Notes under the pieces: generated by a model | The model's database searches: none | Seen by the model: the letters and a program-made list of their open reading frames with translations, nothing else | Told to the model about the DNA's origin: nothing | Program-made: the position numbers and the translations under genes | Assembly: GCA_013399895.1 (NCBI GenBank) | Contig: VXBA01001688.1 | Span: 8,694-72,693 of the forward strand | From: Serilophus lunatus | Lineage: Eukaryota; Chordata; Aves; Passeriformes; Eurylaimidae | Direction of reading: 5' to 3' | DNA: 64,000 nt | Shown here: one piece after another, positions 49,441 to 61,983 of the stretch | How the letters are laid out: the number at the start of each line of letters is the position of its first letter | Position numbering within the stretch: the stretch's first letter is position 1

Positions 49441-52400
49441 ATATAATACTGAAGTGGCCAAATCAGAAGTGTTAGAAAACATTTTTTGATGAGAGATTTT
49501 TCATGCTATGTTCATAGTTACTGAAATGACAGTAGACATGATCTCTATCACTACGTACAAATCAGTCATTCTGGATCTTCCACTATACTTCACCTAATAA
49601 AATTATGTAGCCCTAAATTTGTTAACATATACATTGGTTGCCATGAAAAGGAATTGGAGTGTAAGCCAGGAAAGAGGCAACAAATGTACAGGTTAGACAT
49701 ACAGCTGGGGAGCTTGGAAATGGGGAAAACTGGGTAGAAAGGAGTTCAGAACATGCAACAAGAGGTGAGAGATGGGAATAGAGCTACTTAGGGGCCAGAT
49801 CAGGTGAAAAAGGGCATGGAACTGAAAACTAGATACGTAAAACTAGGACTACAAAAAGAGATGCTCATCTCCATAGGATACAGAAGTACATGCCTATTGC
49901 TTTTGGAAGGGATCATATACACTTGGAATAGAGTTTTGCGCTCTTTCCCTGACCCTGATCTGTACTGTTTTCCTTGACTGATCTCATCCCCTTTCTCAGG
50001 TCAGACCTATCTTTCTTCCTTTCTTTTTCTTCTGGTCTATTATTCTTTCTCTCAATGTATTCCTTCTCCCTGCTTTTGACCACCTTCCCCTGGCCTTACT
50101 CCCCCTTACCCCCATCACTCATTTCTTCTTCCTTTCTTGTCCTGCTTTCCCATTGTCTGCTTTGTGCCAGCATCAGGCAGGGTGCTCCATGTCCTTAGGC
50201 AAGGTGAGGGGGCTGCCTTCTGGAGAGATTTCTGAGTACACCTCAGGGATAGACAGCTGGCACAATCATACTCCACTCACCCTACAGCAGCCACGGCTGG
50301 ACAGAGAGTGTTCCACACTCAAAAGCCGAGAGCCAAATACTGACAAGTTCCCACTGCACCTCAGAGAGATGACTTGTCTTTTTTAGATTTAACATTTGCC
50401 TAAAATATATTTTTCAGTGATGTCAAGAGACACATTTCGGTTGTAAGCACTCACCCTTCCTGCCAAATTTCTCAGCCTTACTTCAAAATAGGGGTGTGCA
50501 GAGCTTCAACTGAATGACTGTATTGCTTATATTAACATGGGATGGAGCAGCGTATTTTTGCCTCGTACAGTTCTTGGATACAGCTGAACTTTCCAAAATG
50601 CTTAAGTCTGAAGATTAAATGATACACTAATGAACACAGGGTTTTGTAAGGCAACGCAACGTGACAGGCAAAAATAAAGATAGACTTCAATAACTTGCCC
50701 TGTTTAAAATACCATGATCTGATAGGAGCAGAGTGAGGAAGTGTTTAGAAGAGATAGGCAAATGTAATGAAATAAAATTAACAAGTTGAAAACCTATAGC
50801 AGGAAAAAATCTTCCCAGCATTGAGATTTGATTAGCCATAGAATATTGTTCCTTGGAGGACGGTGTAAATCCTATGACTCATCACCCAGACTATAAAAAT
50901 AAGTTGGACAAAATATTAGAAACATATGTCCTGCTGAATAACCCCGTACTCTCAGATGGATGTACCAGATGACTGGATATGACTTTTCCATCTGTAGTAT
51001 CCATGAATCCAAAAGAATTTCTGTATTACTCTGTGATCAAAAAAACCCAGACACCTCACTGAGACGCCTAGTCCTGTATCAATGCTCATGCCAATTAGCA
51101 CCTTGCCCCACAGCAGCCCTCTCTCCTCTAAATACTGCTCAAAAAATTGTATTCCAAGGGAAAAAGCTCATGGAAGAAAAGAAATTAAATGTGAATGTCC
51201 TTGTCTAGCAATCCAGAAAATGTCTGAATTTCTTCCCTGGATAAAAGAGGTGGAAATACTAGAAAAGGGAAAGAGCAAGCATATTATTTGTAGAAACGTA
51301 ATCTGAAGATCATGGCTCATCACCAAGGTCAGCACCTCTTCCTGCAACATTTCATCTCCCTACCATGAGCATCTCTAGCGGTTCAGAAGCTTTATCATAC
51401 TGCTTACTCACTAGAAAATGTACACCTCCTCCCTCATCAGTGCAGAAATCTTTGTAAGAAGCTTTTATGATGATTCAAGAAGCAGAATTAATTTACAACT
51501 TAAATGGCCACACATAGTGCCATCCCCAGAACGAGTCCTGACTGCCTTGAATAACTTCTGCTGTAAGAAAGGTCAAATACAAGGTTGATACAAGAGAGCT
51601 CCCTGCAGCAGCAGCAGAAGCAGACTGCTCCAGTAAGAGAAAAACAAAAAGACAAGATGGAGGGTGATAAGAATTTTCATGTTCAGTCATATTATTGCAA
51701 ATGCTATACTTCCTACAAAGATGGACACATCTCACTACAACAGAATTGAAGCAAAGGAATTTTTAAAGCAATAAATTGCATGACGTTTAACAAAAAAGTA
51801 GAGTGCAGGTGATCTGTAGCAAATGCTGCTTTTATTAAACATTCGTAGAATTGATCACTTGAATCATGGGGGTGAGTTCTAATACCTAAGAGGAAAAAAG
51901 AGCTAGTTCAGTTTGCCTTCTAGGGATGATCATTTTGCATTATATGGTTTAAAAGTCAGAAAAAGCATTATGATGACTGAAACTTGGAATTAGTATTTTG
52001 AAGTTATTTTCAAATCACAGGGACTGTCTGAAAATCTGGGCCTTTTGTTTTCATCAAACCAGACATAAATATATAAACTTGTGGTGAAAACATAATTTCT
52101 GGAACACCAGTTTCTGTCTAGCCTGGTACACAACTTGTCTTATCCAGATTCAGTGAGGACTGAGCAGTGTCCTGTCACTAGGAACTATGACTGGCTGTCA
52201 CGTGCTGAACATTTATGTGCCTCCCCAAAATTCTAAACTTCATTTGGTGCTTAAATGGCAGGAGCTGGAACTTCTCAAAAATTGTAAACTATCCAGTTCA
52301 TTGTCTTCTAAGTCTTGGTGCTTTAGTGGGTACAGATATCAATGAAGACCAAAACTGCTGTTTCTTGAAAAAATCTTTCCAATTCTAATGGCAATGTCCT

Positions 52401-52727
52401 CACTAGAGGAACATTCTCCTAGAAATGGAGTTGTATTAATCAGTACTACCTAGCTGTGTATCTTCCTGAATCCACCCTTCTCCTTTTGCTCCCCTACAAT
52501 ATAGTACTGAATCAGATGCTAGTAACTGACTTTCACATACAATCCCCTACATCTGCTTTTAATTTTGCTTAAATTGCCAAATGATTACACATCTTGAGTT
52601 TTCACAGCTAACATCATCCAATTTCACATCTGAAGCAGGAATTTCACCACTTTTGTTAGGCAGGAGGAAAGAAGCACAACTTTCATAATTACGACATTCT
52701 TTCTCTATTTTATGAAAAGCAACTAGT
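49441..52727. other. unique DNA, no feature seen
   Basis: Includes a pyrimidine-rich segment at 49990-50165 (CTTTCTT/CCTTTCT-type). No gene or interspersed repeat recognised. Confidence 0.5.
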
Positions 52728-52908
52728 TGTATTGGGTTTCGGTGGCTGGCTTTTGGCAGCAGGGTGGCTACAGGGGTAACTTCCATAAGAAGCTGCCAGG
52801 AGCTTCCCACCACATCCAACACAGCCAATGCCACATGGCTCCAAAATGGATCCATTGCTGGCCAAGGCTGAGCCCATCAATGGTAGTAGTGATACCTCTG
52901 TGATACCA

Positions 52909-52916
52909 TATTTAAA
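52909..52916 (+). promoter_or_regulatory. TATTTAAA box of the LTR
   Basis: TATTTAAA lies about 180 bases into the LTR, a plausible core-promoter position on the plus strand. It is followed by an A-rich stretch. Activity is not inferable. Confidence 0.45.
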
Positions 52917-53065
52917 AAGGAAAAAAAAATTATTATCCAAAAGTAACTGTGCTCAGAGAAGAGAGGAGTTAGAGTATGTGAGAGAAACAGTCCTAGAGGC
53001 ACTAAGGTCAGAAGAAGGAGAGGCAGGAGGTGCTCCAGGCACTGGAGCCAAGGTTCTGCTGTAGC

Positions 53066-53307
53066 CCATGGTGAAGATCATGGTGGAGCAGCTGTGCCCC
53101 CACAGCCCATGGAAGTCCATGGTGGAGCAGAGATCCATATGCATTCCATGGAGGAGTTTCTCATGCCAGAACAGGTGGATCCCCCAGAGAGGTCTGTGTG
53201 ACCCTGTGGGAAGCCTGTGCTGGACCAGGCTCCTGGTAGGAACCTGCTAATCCATGGAGAGGAGCCCACACTGGACCAGGCTGTTCCTGAAGGACTGCAC
53301 TCCATGG
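53066..53307 (+). repeat. CCATGG-rich imperfect repeats inside the LTR
   Basis: CCATGG occurs six times, starting at 53066, 53107, 53117, 53146, 53252 and 53302, with recurring CATGGTGGAGCAG and TGGACCAGGCT motifs between them. The pattern looks like degenerate amplification of a short unit within the LTR. Confidence 0.8.
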
Positions 53308-53616
53308 AAAAGTGATATATATTGGAGCAGCTTATGAAGAACTGTTACCAGTTGGATGGAATCACATTGAAGAATTTCATGGAGCACTGTCTCACATGTC
53401 AGGGACCCTACACTGGAGCAGGGGAAGGACTCCTCTCACTAAGTAGCAGCAGGAATAATGTGTTTTGCCTGTGATGGTAATCAGTGAGTGATCTCTCCCT
53501 CCTACCTCAGCTCATGAGCCTTTTGCTATATTTTCTCTCTCCTGTCCAATTGCAGAGGGGAGTGATAGAATGGTTTTGGTGGGTACTTGGTATCCAACCA
53601 AGGTCAACCCACCACA

Positions 53617-56600
53617 AAAAGTAAAGCAAAGACCATACTCTTTTTCTTTTTTAAGGCCAGTGAAAGGGAAGAAGTTGGCAGTGATAAAACACAGAGAGAG
53701 ACAGCTAGAGATGACCTGGAGCTTAGCATGACAAAAATGAGAGGGTACAGAAGCTGAGAAATATCTGCTGTCTCTGCAGAGGGGTATCAGGCACAAACTA
53801 CTATTGTGAATGGTTTGGCATAGCCAAGGCAACAAATGAGACTCAAGACTTAAATTCAGTTGGAGAGAATAACAAAGAGATTCATCATTGTGAAGGAGCA
53901 GAAAATAGGTAGGTAACCCAGGACTGAGAGGTATCTCACTGAGAAGAGGAACAGAAGAATACTCTGGTTTACATGGATTGCTTCTGGAAGAATGCAAGGA
54001 AAGAAAAAAGGAAGGAAGAAAGCTACAAAAGCAAAGATATCCTCAAGGAAGGAACTGGTTGCACTAAGGGAAAATAGAAAATGAGAAATATGAAGCAGCT
54101 CTTCCCCAGAAGAGTGTGGAGAAGAAATAAGAAAAATAAGCAAGGAATGAAATAGAAGGTAGCATAAGGATGATAGACAGAAAATCATGAGAAAGGGGGC
54201 CAAGTCACAGAATATGTGCAAACAGAAGGAGGAAAATGCAGAGGAGGAATTTCATATGAACAGCAAAAGAAGCAGGTCTACATGACTTCTCAGAAGAAAT
54301 TGATGGGCTATCCCCAGAGCCCGCTCAGAGAATGAGAGTGGTCTGTCTGCCAGGATAACAAGTGTGGGCATGTCCCTGAATGGATCATCACAGGTGAGGC
54401 GAAGAGGGCAATGGGATGCATGATACTGTCAGATTCCTACTAGGATGACTCAAAGACACTTATGTGCAACTGGAGAGGACTGGGAAAGAGATGGAGGGAC
54501 TCAGTCCCCAGTGCAATGCTTCTAGTACAGACAAAAAAAAAAAAAAGTACAGACAGGTATTCAGAGATAAAAAAAATACTATAAACCACTAAGAATTAAT
54601 ACTACTTTATGGAAGAAATTTTCCAACTTCCTCCTGGTTTTTCTGTATTCATAGACAGAAACTTGAACATTTTGCTCTAATTGAAAAAAAAAAAAAGTCT
54701 TAAAGTGTGTAACTTACTGAGGAAGTTTCTCTTGCTCCTAGAAGTCCTCAGGATTCCACACACCAGCTAAACACATGCGTTGAAATGGAAACAGCAAACT
54801 GTGGGGACTTCTCAAAAATAGCTTATTCCTCTTAGGCAGTTCTCACAGATGACTGCCACCATGAGTGCAAATAAAATGAAGATTTTTGAGTCTACATGTG
54901 TTTTTCAGGTCACTGGCTGAAGTTAACTCTCCCAAGTCTCAGTGATAAGACATTCTTCTCAAATATGCTGCTTTTTGGTATTGTTCACAGTAAATAATAA
55001 AACTGCAGCACTTAAAATATTCATTTAGAAAATAACAAAAAGGAATCCATGTGTGCCTCTATATTATGTTTTCCATGTTACCCTTTAGAAAGTGTAAGAT
55101 CTGTTCTAAATTTCTGGAATAGATTGAGAAAATTAAGATCATATGTCTGATTAAGGCTTCTGATTAATTTCTAATTGGCAAACAAGAAACTTTATCTTGT
55201 TATAAATTTAATCACTTACCATTTGTAATCACTACAGGTTCTAAACTTACCTCACCTGAGGGAAGTATAAACCTTTTATGGAAACTCAAAATATTTTTAG
55301 TTGATCCTACACAAAATACGTTAGATTTGGCTGTGGGAGAAAGAGGTTTTTTTTCAATGCTAACAATAAATTAAGAAAGACGACTCATTTATGAAAGAAA
55401 TATACTGTGTGATGTTGAAATAGATGTAGTTTTCTCAAATAATCTAACAGTCAATACCTTCCAAACCTTTGAAAGCTCTTTGGGAAAATCTCATGTCTGC
55501 AATAGATATCAAGTGTAAATTCTACTTATTTTAATGCATGCATCTTCCAACATTCACTTCCCCTCATCCTGTTATCATGGTCCACATCTTGTGAAACCTA
55601 GGTTTTCATGCAAAAATGAGAAACTTTTGTCTAAAAGGTAAATCATTCCTCTACAGTAATGAATATGGATGACAAAACAAATGAATGATTCTTTTGACTA
55701 TCACACATTTTCATAGGCTCTTAGTATTCAGTCAGGCACAAGAATGTTTTTAACTCTCTTAATATAATTAACGATACTAATAGTATTATCATTAGTATTA
55801 TTCTCAGATGTTTGTGTGTTGTTAATATTGTCTATGCAAAGCAGGAGATACACAGAGAGATTTCCATTCTGAAATGTTTGGCCTCAGAGGTGGACATCTG
55901 CTACCATGATGTTTTAGGTCTTGCTAATTTAAAACAGAAGACTGACTTACAGCTACGTGTAAAAAATCACTTCAGATGTTCCTTCTTTGAATGTTCCAGT
56001 CCATCTGCAGCTGCTGGTTCCCAGCATACAAGGAAATATCTTGCCAAAGCACAGAACCATTGGGAAAGAATTCTAGTATCCTACTAATGTAAGTATGTAC
56101 TTTCCTTGGAAACTGTATTTTGAAACCATTTTGGGTTTTGTTTGTAAGCGTCAGTCATTCTATCGTCAGACTATTAGAGTTTCATGGGGTAGAGAATTAA
56201 GAATTTGCAGAAGAATTCACAGTATGTAAACCAAGTTTAAATGTTCAATTTCAGAATCACAAAAAAATTAAGTGGGAGATTAATTATTTCAGTGGTTTTT
56301 TTCCCTTCAATCCTTTGTGACCTCCATGTATAGAATCAAAGAACGAAAATGTCATCTTTTCTGAGCTGCATTTCATGATTTTACAGATGTACTTTTTAAA
56401 AAATGCTTTATTTACAAAAAAGAATGTATTTAGATGGAATGACAAAGAGCCTTTCCTTTCTGATGCTTTTCCATTGAAGAGTAAATTCAGAGAAAGCTAT
56501 GTAAGGATACCAGATTTTCAATTTTTTTACATTCTAGTGGTTGAATACAAGGCATTCTTTCCATCCATATACTTTCCATAGGGAAAGCACACAAGATAGC

Positions 56601-57155
56601 ATGTATTAAGAAGCCTTGCAGACAGACTGCACTGGCTTCCTCTCAGTTTTAGAAGGAAAATGCTGCCCTATTCCTGCCCAGATATGGAGATCATACTGAG
56701 CTCCACCAGCGTGGAGAATGGAACTGTAAATAGCATGAAGGCCCATGATAACATTCTAAACTGTATTATCAGCTTAAAATAATAATTCAGTCATTTCAAG
56801 TACTAGCAATGAAAGTGTGTTTGCCTTTATAGAAATATTCAATACGTGTCATAAGAGTCATAGGCTGTCTTAAAATCAGCCTGTATGAGCTGGGCATAGC
56901 ACAAACTAAGTTGCACTGTATTGAGTATTGATTTTGTATTGATTTTGCTATCCATTCAGTTGCAAAACTTATGGAAAAACTAATCCATGGTGGGCACGTG
57001 TACTGTTGGAGATGCTTAACCGGTATCCTGCATCCTGGGAACAACTGGACTAAATCAGAGTAGCCATGTACAGAGAATTTTCATCACTAAAATAAGAAGT
57101 ATTATACAAAACATGAAGATAGGCTCTTCCCTGATGGTCAAAAGAGTCAAGTATC
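53617..57155. other. unique DNA, partly purine-rich, no gene seen
   Basis: 53650-54300 is notably purine-rich (AGAGAGA/GGAAGGAAG-type), which keeps minus-strand frames open without any recognisable protein. A-runs occur at about 54533-54546 and 54684-54697. No retroviral internal sequence was recognised after the LTR. Confidence 0.5.
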
Positions 57156-57385
57156 TCAGCTTATAGCAAAGCAATTCTTACTGGACATAAGGAGAACATA
57201 TCTACCTGGATATAACAAGAAAACCACACGATGGGACCGCTTAAGCACCAGCATAAGTGCCTCAAGAAGATACAGAATCTCCACCCTTGCAGAAGTCTTG
57301 TCCTCAGCCCCTGAGCCAGTTGATACAGCTTGGGTACAAGGCTGAACTAGATGATCTCCAGAGGACCTGCCCAAAGTAAATTTTT
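57156..57385 (+). mobile_element. decayed CR1 LINE 3' end
   Basis: AGCAATTCTTACTGGACATA (the diverged FRLDI-type region) is followed by a diverged middle, then ACAAGGCTGAACTAGATGAT and CTCCAGAGGACCTGCCC, corresponding to the CR1 GGACTAGATGATCTCCAGAGG block. The octamer tail is missing or unrecognisable. It is clearly older than the copies at 39 and 61 kb. Confidence 0.7.
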
Positions 57386-58626
57386 TAATGAAGTTAGCAT
57401 TTTCTACACAAATACTCTCTGTGTTAAAACTCACTTTTCTGCATAAGTTTGATTTTAATACCCTGCCAAAATTTTACCAACCACGAAGCAAAAACCACAA
57501 AATTGTGGATAAACTTCCTCAGGTCCAACTACCCAGCAGTCCCGGCTTCTCTTCTGACCAGAGAGTTTTTTAGCAGATTAGGCAAAACAAATTTTGTTGC
57601 CTTGAGGACTAGCACGAGACTGTAGAGCTTATAGTTCAAGCCAGGAGAACCAAGAGCAGGCAGATGGTTTCTCCACCCCTACTCCTAAACAGGCTCAGTG
57701 TGGTAGCTCAGCAAGTTGACCAGGTTGTGCTACCAGCAGGAATATCCAAGACATCATTCACTGACCAAAAAGTGTGAAGTTAAAGTGCCATTTGGACCAG
57801 GTCTACTTTACCCAACTCTGCCATGAGTCTTCAAGTGAAGAACAGCATTGTATACAAATAACTTCCTCATTGACATCATCAGACATTGCTAGCAGAGTCT
57901 CTATGGCAATGAAAGGTTTTTTGCTCCTGTCTTCCCTAGACAAACCTAGTATTCAATACCTCTGTACTGCTAAACAAATCAGTAGAGAGCCTTTCATCTA
58001 CCTTTGTCCTTCTTTTCACCTTGACAGCCACACTGTGCACTTGGAACCATTTCTAGACTGAACCCAAACTGCTTCCAGAACTTGCCAAGGAAACCAATGT
58101 TTACCAAAGTTATGTCAAGGGGTTTCCTAACAGGCTGAATGGACAACTTCAGCCCAGTGCTTGAGGCAACAAATGAGCCAATTCTCCAGTTTAAGAAGAG
58201 TCTTCTGTATGATGTGCTGTGTAGAAATCTCTCACTTCTACCATTCTTCAGAGGTTTACTGAAGGGTTTTGTAGATTTCCATGCTATGGTGCAGATCTCA
58301 GCACACAGGGAAAGTTTACATAAGTGCCATGACCAGTAAGTGATGAGACAGGCTGTTTGAAATAGCCAAAACTTCATTCTAACAGGCAATTGCATAGCAT
58401 AGCAACAAATGCAATACCAAACAAATTACTGAAATACTGTAGGCAGTTCCTCTTCACAATATGATGCTATCTGTGGCAGGAATCTACTAGCAAATTTGCA
58501 ATTGACTAGATGAAGAGGCTAAGAAGATGAATCATTTTGAATAAGACACTTCAGAAGGAATTTGAGCCAAAAGGTCATACTTAAAGATAGGTATTTGCTT
58601 GAAACTAGGAGGAAGTATGTCCCCAG
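57386..58626. other. unique DNA, no feature seen
   Basis: Open frames at 57774-58061 and 57994-58395 overlap on opposite strands and show no known motif. Confidence 0.5.
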
Positions 58627-58848
58627 TGTTGAGGAATATGTTTAGTGCAGGTAGTTTTGTGTGCAGCTGCATTAGGAGTCTGTGGGTGGTGAGAGCCCAA
58701 GGCAAGAGGTTGTAAACTGATGTTGACCCTTTGCATAAAGGGCATGGAGACCTGTGGCCCGCCCACGTAAGAGATACTCAAATAGATAGCAGGAGTTGAG
58801 GATTGAGCAGGAAGTCTCCAGACCTGCCCCAATAACAGATTGTGAAGG

Positions 58849-58854
58849 TATAAA
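58849..58854 (+). promoter_or_regulatory. TATAAA box in LTR candidate
   Basis: GGTATAAAC sits in the GC-richer part of the candidate LTR, about 220 bases after its proposed start. Confidence 0.35.
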
Positions 58855-59150
58855 CACCCAGGTTCAAGGGGAACCCTTTGTTCAAGGTCCCTCCTCAGGG
58901 GCTCCAGCTCAAGCTGTTACTCTTTTGTTGCACAATGATTAAATTATTCTAAGGAACCAGGCATCTGAGACTTTTGTTATGGGAAACCGGGGGTCGATTT
59001 GGTAAGGAAACCTGGTCTGACTGTGTGAGCTTTGTAGGGAGTCAAGCAGGGCATCCATCAACTCCCTGGAGCTCCCTACTGGGAAGGGGCCTCAGTCCTA
59101 GCTTAGGTGATGTGACTGTGACTACCAGAGTGGCTCCTGAATGGTCAGAC

Positions 59151-59156
59151 AATAAA
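59151..59156 (+). promoter_or_regulatory. AATAAA polyadenylation signal candidate
   Basis: ACAATAAAGTTTCC occurs about 30 bases before the proposed LTR end. It supports, but does not prove, the LTR reading. Confidence 0.35.
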
Positions 59157-60303
59157 GTTTCCTTAACATATGGAAGTCTGACACAAAGCAATGACCTCCA
59201 ATGCAGATATTACAAATGAAAATCCAATACTCATCTAGGTTTACCCTACAAGGAATTTGTTTGGAAAGGCTGTGAAGGTAAGAAGAAAATGAAGCTTCAC
59301 CCAAATCAGCTTTACTGGAAAAACAACATTTTTTCTGAATAGTAGCTTGTTTCCCCTGGGGGCAGGTGAATGGGAGGCCACAGTGGCCTTGTTATATATA
59401 TATGCCTTTTCAGTTCTAGTGCTAATGGACAACATCTAGGTTTTTTTCCTTCCAGTAAAGCATTCCTTATGCGAACACAGGGTAAATTATTGCATAGGAA
59501 ACACTGGCATATAAGCAACATGAACATGCTGCTTGTTCAGGTTTGTATGCTTCGGAGTAAAAATCAATAAATCAAAACTATAAGAAAGCAATAGACCATG
59601 TTCTCTGATAGTTAACAAGACTGATTTACATCTCTTGGAAGAGTTTGATAGCAGCCACATATCTGCCTACAAAAATAGAACTGGCATACCATACTGCTGT
59701 CAGTGTCTGCAACTGCTGGTTTAGTATTTTCCTTCTCTGGTAAGCATGTTAGCCTACCTGCACAAGCCTGCCACTTGGCCTTAAATTCCTCCCTGGATTT
59801 TTGGCCACTGTGCTTTGAGTGTGTTATTTAAAATGCAAATTTATGGGTTTTTTTTCCACTGACTTATCAGCAATGTTCCACATAAAAGATTATGCTTAAT
59901 GGGAACAAGATTTATTCTGACCAAGTTCTTATCTTGGCACCATGCAGAAGGTTGGATAGCTATTGTTTTATAGGGCCCCTAAATGGTGACCAAGTTTATC
60001 TAGCAATTGTCTTCAATCATTTGCCAAGCATGAAGTCAGGCAGAAATGTCTTCATAGTCTTGAAAGGGGAAAGGTTTGACAGAGAACTGTAATGAGGAAG
60101 CAATTAGTCAGAACTGCAAGGATTGTGCATTTCAGCCAGGCATGTGTTCTTTTATTTATCTGGGTTTATAAGTGAAGAATACAAGAGGAGCCAAATTTTA
60201 AAGAACAAATTGTACATCTTTAGTAGTTAAGTTCCATAAATACATAATTTGGGATGTTCTAGAAACACTGATTCAGGGCCAAGATAGAGTCAGTTAATAA
60301 CAC

Positions 60304-60400
60304 TGGGGGGGGGGAAGAAGAGGAAAAAAACCAAACAAACAAATGAAAAAAGGCCAACAAACAAAGAAGAAACCTAACAACAACAACAAGAAAGTAAAAC
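60304..60400 (+). repeat. G-run followed by A-rich (CAAA/CAA)n tract
   Basis: G-run, then AAGAAGAGGAAAAAAACC, CAAACAAACAAA and AACAACAACAACAAG units. Confidence 0.85.
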
Positions 60401-60935
60401 AAATGTATTTACTTACCACAAAAGATCTGTAGATCATCTTAAGCAGTCATGTGGACTTCTTATGCTAGATTCTGATTTCTTCCACTATATTACTTATGAG
60501 ACAGAAAAAAGCTATATGAGATTTTAAGTATCCTTCATGAAGAATATGTTAGTTACAAATGAAAATATTTATAAGTGCAAAGAGCTGACCTCTGCTGCTT
60601 TGTGGCAATAGCCTTTACCTTCCATCTACAGACACAAAGGTTAAATACAACTCACATACGCAAAGCATGCCCAAAGACAAGGTTCAAGACCAAATGTACA
60701 GTTCATACAGGCAGAAAATACAGGCACAGGTACAGCCAGAGACCAGTTTATGAAACACATCACACACCCAGGCATGTCCAATACCTTATTTAGTTACTGG
60801 ATGTCTTAATACGCACCTTATGTCTTACAGGCTCCCCTGTTACAGGCTTTCCCTGTTGGAAATCAAGGCAGCAGTTGTGTGGATTAGGAAAAGTATTCAA
60901 GCCTTCTGGTTCTCCGACAACACTCAAAAAGCATG

Positions 60936-60953
60936 AATAAATAAATAAATAAA
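60936..60953. repeat. (AATA)n microsatellite
   Basis: Four and a half perfect AATA units. Confidence 0.9.
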
Positions 60954-61559
60954 GCCTTAGGATTTGAGATCTGTGTCACTGCAATTCCACTGTGCAAGGA
61001 AGAGAAAGACATAGCAAGTTTCCTTGGTTTCTTCTATGACTCTCAATGCAAAGCACTCTACATCAGGGCAATGAACCACACAAGGTGTGGGTCTTGCAAA
61101 CCACCATAAAGAAAAAGGGAAGCTACAAGATTGTACTCACAGGCATGACCACAGACAGAATACTACAGTCATGCCATATTCCACTGGCACTTCAGATAGT
61201 TAATAATGAAGCCTCATTCTTTCTGACCAGTCCAAAGAGTCTTGCAAACATCCTGTCTTATACAGACTGTGGAAGATTTGGATAAAAGAGCTTTCTTTTT
61301 TTTTGCAAAAGGGGGTATATGCTATAGCCTGATCTGCAGCCCACTGACTAGTCTTTGGTGTTGCATAACAATTCTAAAATAGCAGATGTTTTAATACTCG
61401 GTGTTTCTTCTTGTGTATCTTTTACACACACAGAATTACACACACAGAATGAATAAGGTTGGAAGAGACCATGGAGATCATCAAGTCCAACCTTTACCTA
61501 GGTTAACAACCTATCCAACATCAGTCTGACGTCTATACCATCTAAACCATTTAAACCAT

Positions 61560-61983
61560 CTAAACCATCCCACTAAGTTCATCATCTAACCTATCCTTAA
61601 ACACATCCAGGGACGGTGGCTCCACCACCTCCCTGGGAAGCCCATTCCAGTGGGGGATCACTCTCACTGTGAAAAAGTTCCTCCTGATATCCAACCTAAA
61701 CCTCCCCTGACGCAGCCTAAGACTGTGTCCTCTCGTCCTGTCACTGGGAGCCTGAGAGAAGAGACCGACTCCCGCCTGACTACAACCTCCTTTCAGGTAC
61801 TTACAGACAGCAAGAAGGTCACCCCTGAGCCTCCTCTTCTCCAGGCTGAACAATCCCAGCTCCCTCAGCCGTTCCTCACAGGGCTTGTGCTCCAGCCCCT
61901 TCACCATCCTCGTTGCCCTTCTCTGGACACGCTCCAGCAACTCAATATCCTTCTTAGACTGAGGGGCCCAGAACTGGACACAG
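61560..61983 (-). pseudogene. CR1 ORF2 C-terminal region
   Basis: The open frame from 61940 to 61560 reads LERVQRRATRMVKGLEHKPC, then EERLRELGLFSLEKRRLRGD, LLAVCKYLKGGCSQAGVGLF, DRTRGHSLRLRQGRFRLDIR and FTVRVIPHWNGLPREVVEPP, and ends SGMV-stop. This is the complete post-RT end of CR1 ORF2, and it is nearly colinear with the copy at 39802-40152. Just upstream (61941-61983) a stop interrupts the QFWAPQ-like segment, so even here the frame is broken or the gap edge is poor quality. Function of this C-terminal region in CR1 is not established to my knowledge. Confidence 0.85.

Larger units (their letters stand above)
52728..53616 (+). mobile_element. solo LTR of an avian endogenous retrovirus (ERVL-like)
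   Basis: An 889-base unit starts TGTATTGGGTTT and ends CAACCCACCACA, giving TG...CA termini. The opening part (GGCTACAGGGGTAACTTCC, GCCAATGCCACATGGCTCC, GCTGGCCAAGGCTGAGCCC) and the end (GGTACTTGGTATCCAACCA, AGGTCAACCCACCACA) are the ends I associate with a class III-like LTR widespread in birds. A TATTTAAA box lies at 52909-52916. The middle is rich in CCATGG and GGAGCAG motifs. No gag, pol or env remnant and no primer-binding site was recognised on either side, so it is read as a solo LTR. A clear target-site duplication was not seen. The family assignment is from memory. Confidence 0.75.
58627..59185 (+). mobile_element. candidate solo LTR
   Basis: The segment can be bounded TGTTGAGGAATA...TCTGACACA. 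It is GC-richer than its surroundings and contains TATAAA at 58849-58854, ATTAAA at 58938-58943 and AATAAAG at 59151-59157, in the order expected for U3, R and U5. The spacing from the TATA box to the first polyadenylation-like hexamer is about 90 bases, as in compact retroviral LTRs. No target-site duplication, primer-binding site or internal retroviral coding remnant was identified, and the exact ends are uncertain. A host promoter-like segment is an alternative. Confidence 0.42.
59186..61424. other. unique AT-rich DNA with low-complexity tracts
   Basis: A G10 run at about 60304-60313 leads into an A-rich CAAA/AACAAC tract to about 60400, and (AATA)n lies at 60936-60953. No gene recognised. 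Confidence 0.5.

Noticed and set aside
52828..53064. Plus-strand frame inside the LTR rich in charged residues
   Set aside because: It lies wholly within the LTR; read-through frames in this region are expected and no retroviral protein is recognised.
53512..54221. Long minus-strand frames (161 and 121 codons)
   Set aside because: They are open because the plus strand is purine-rich, and the first overlaps the LTR end. The leucine/serine/phenylalanine-rich translation resembles translated low-complexity DNA, not a membrane protein family.
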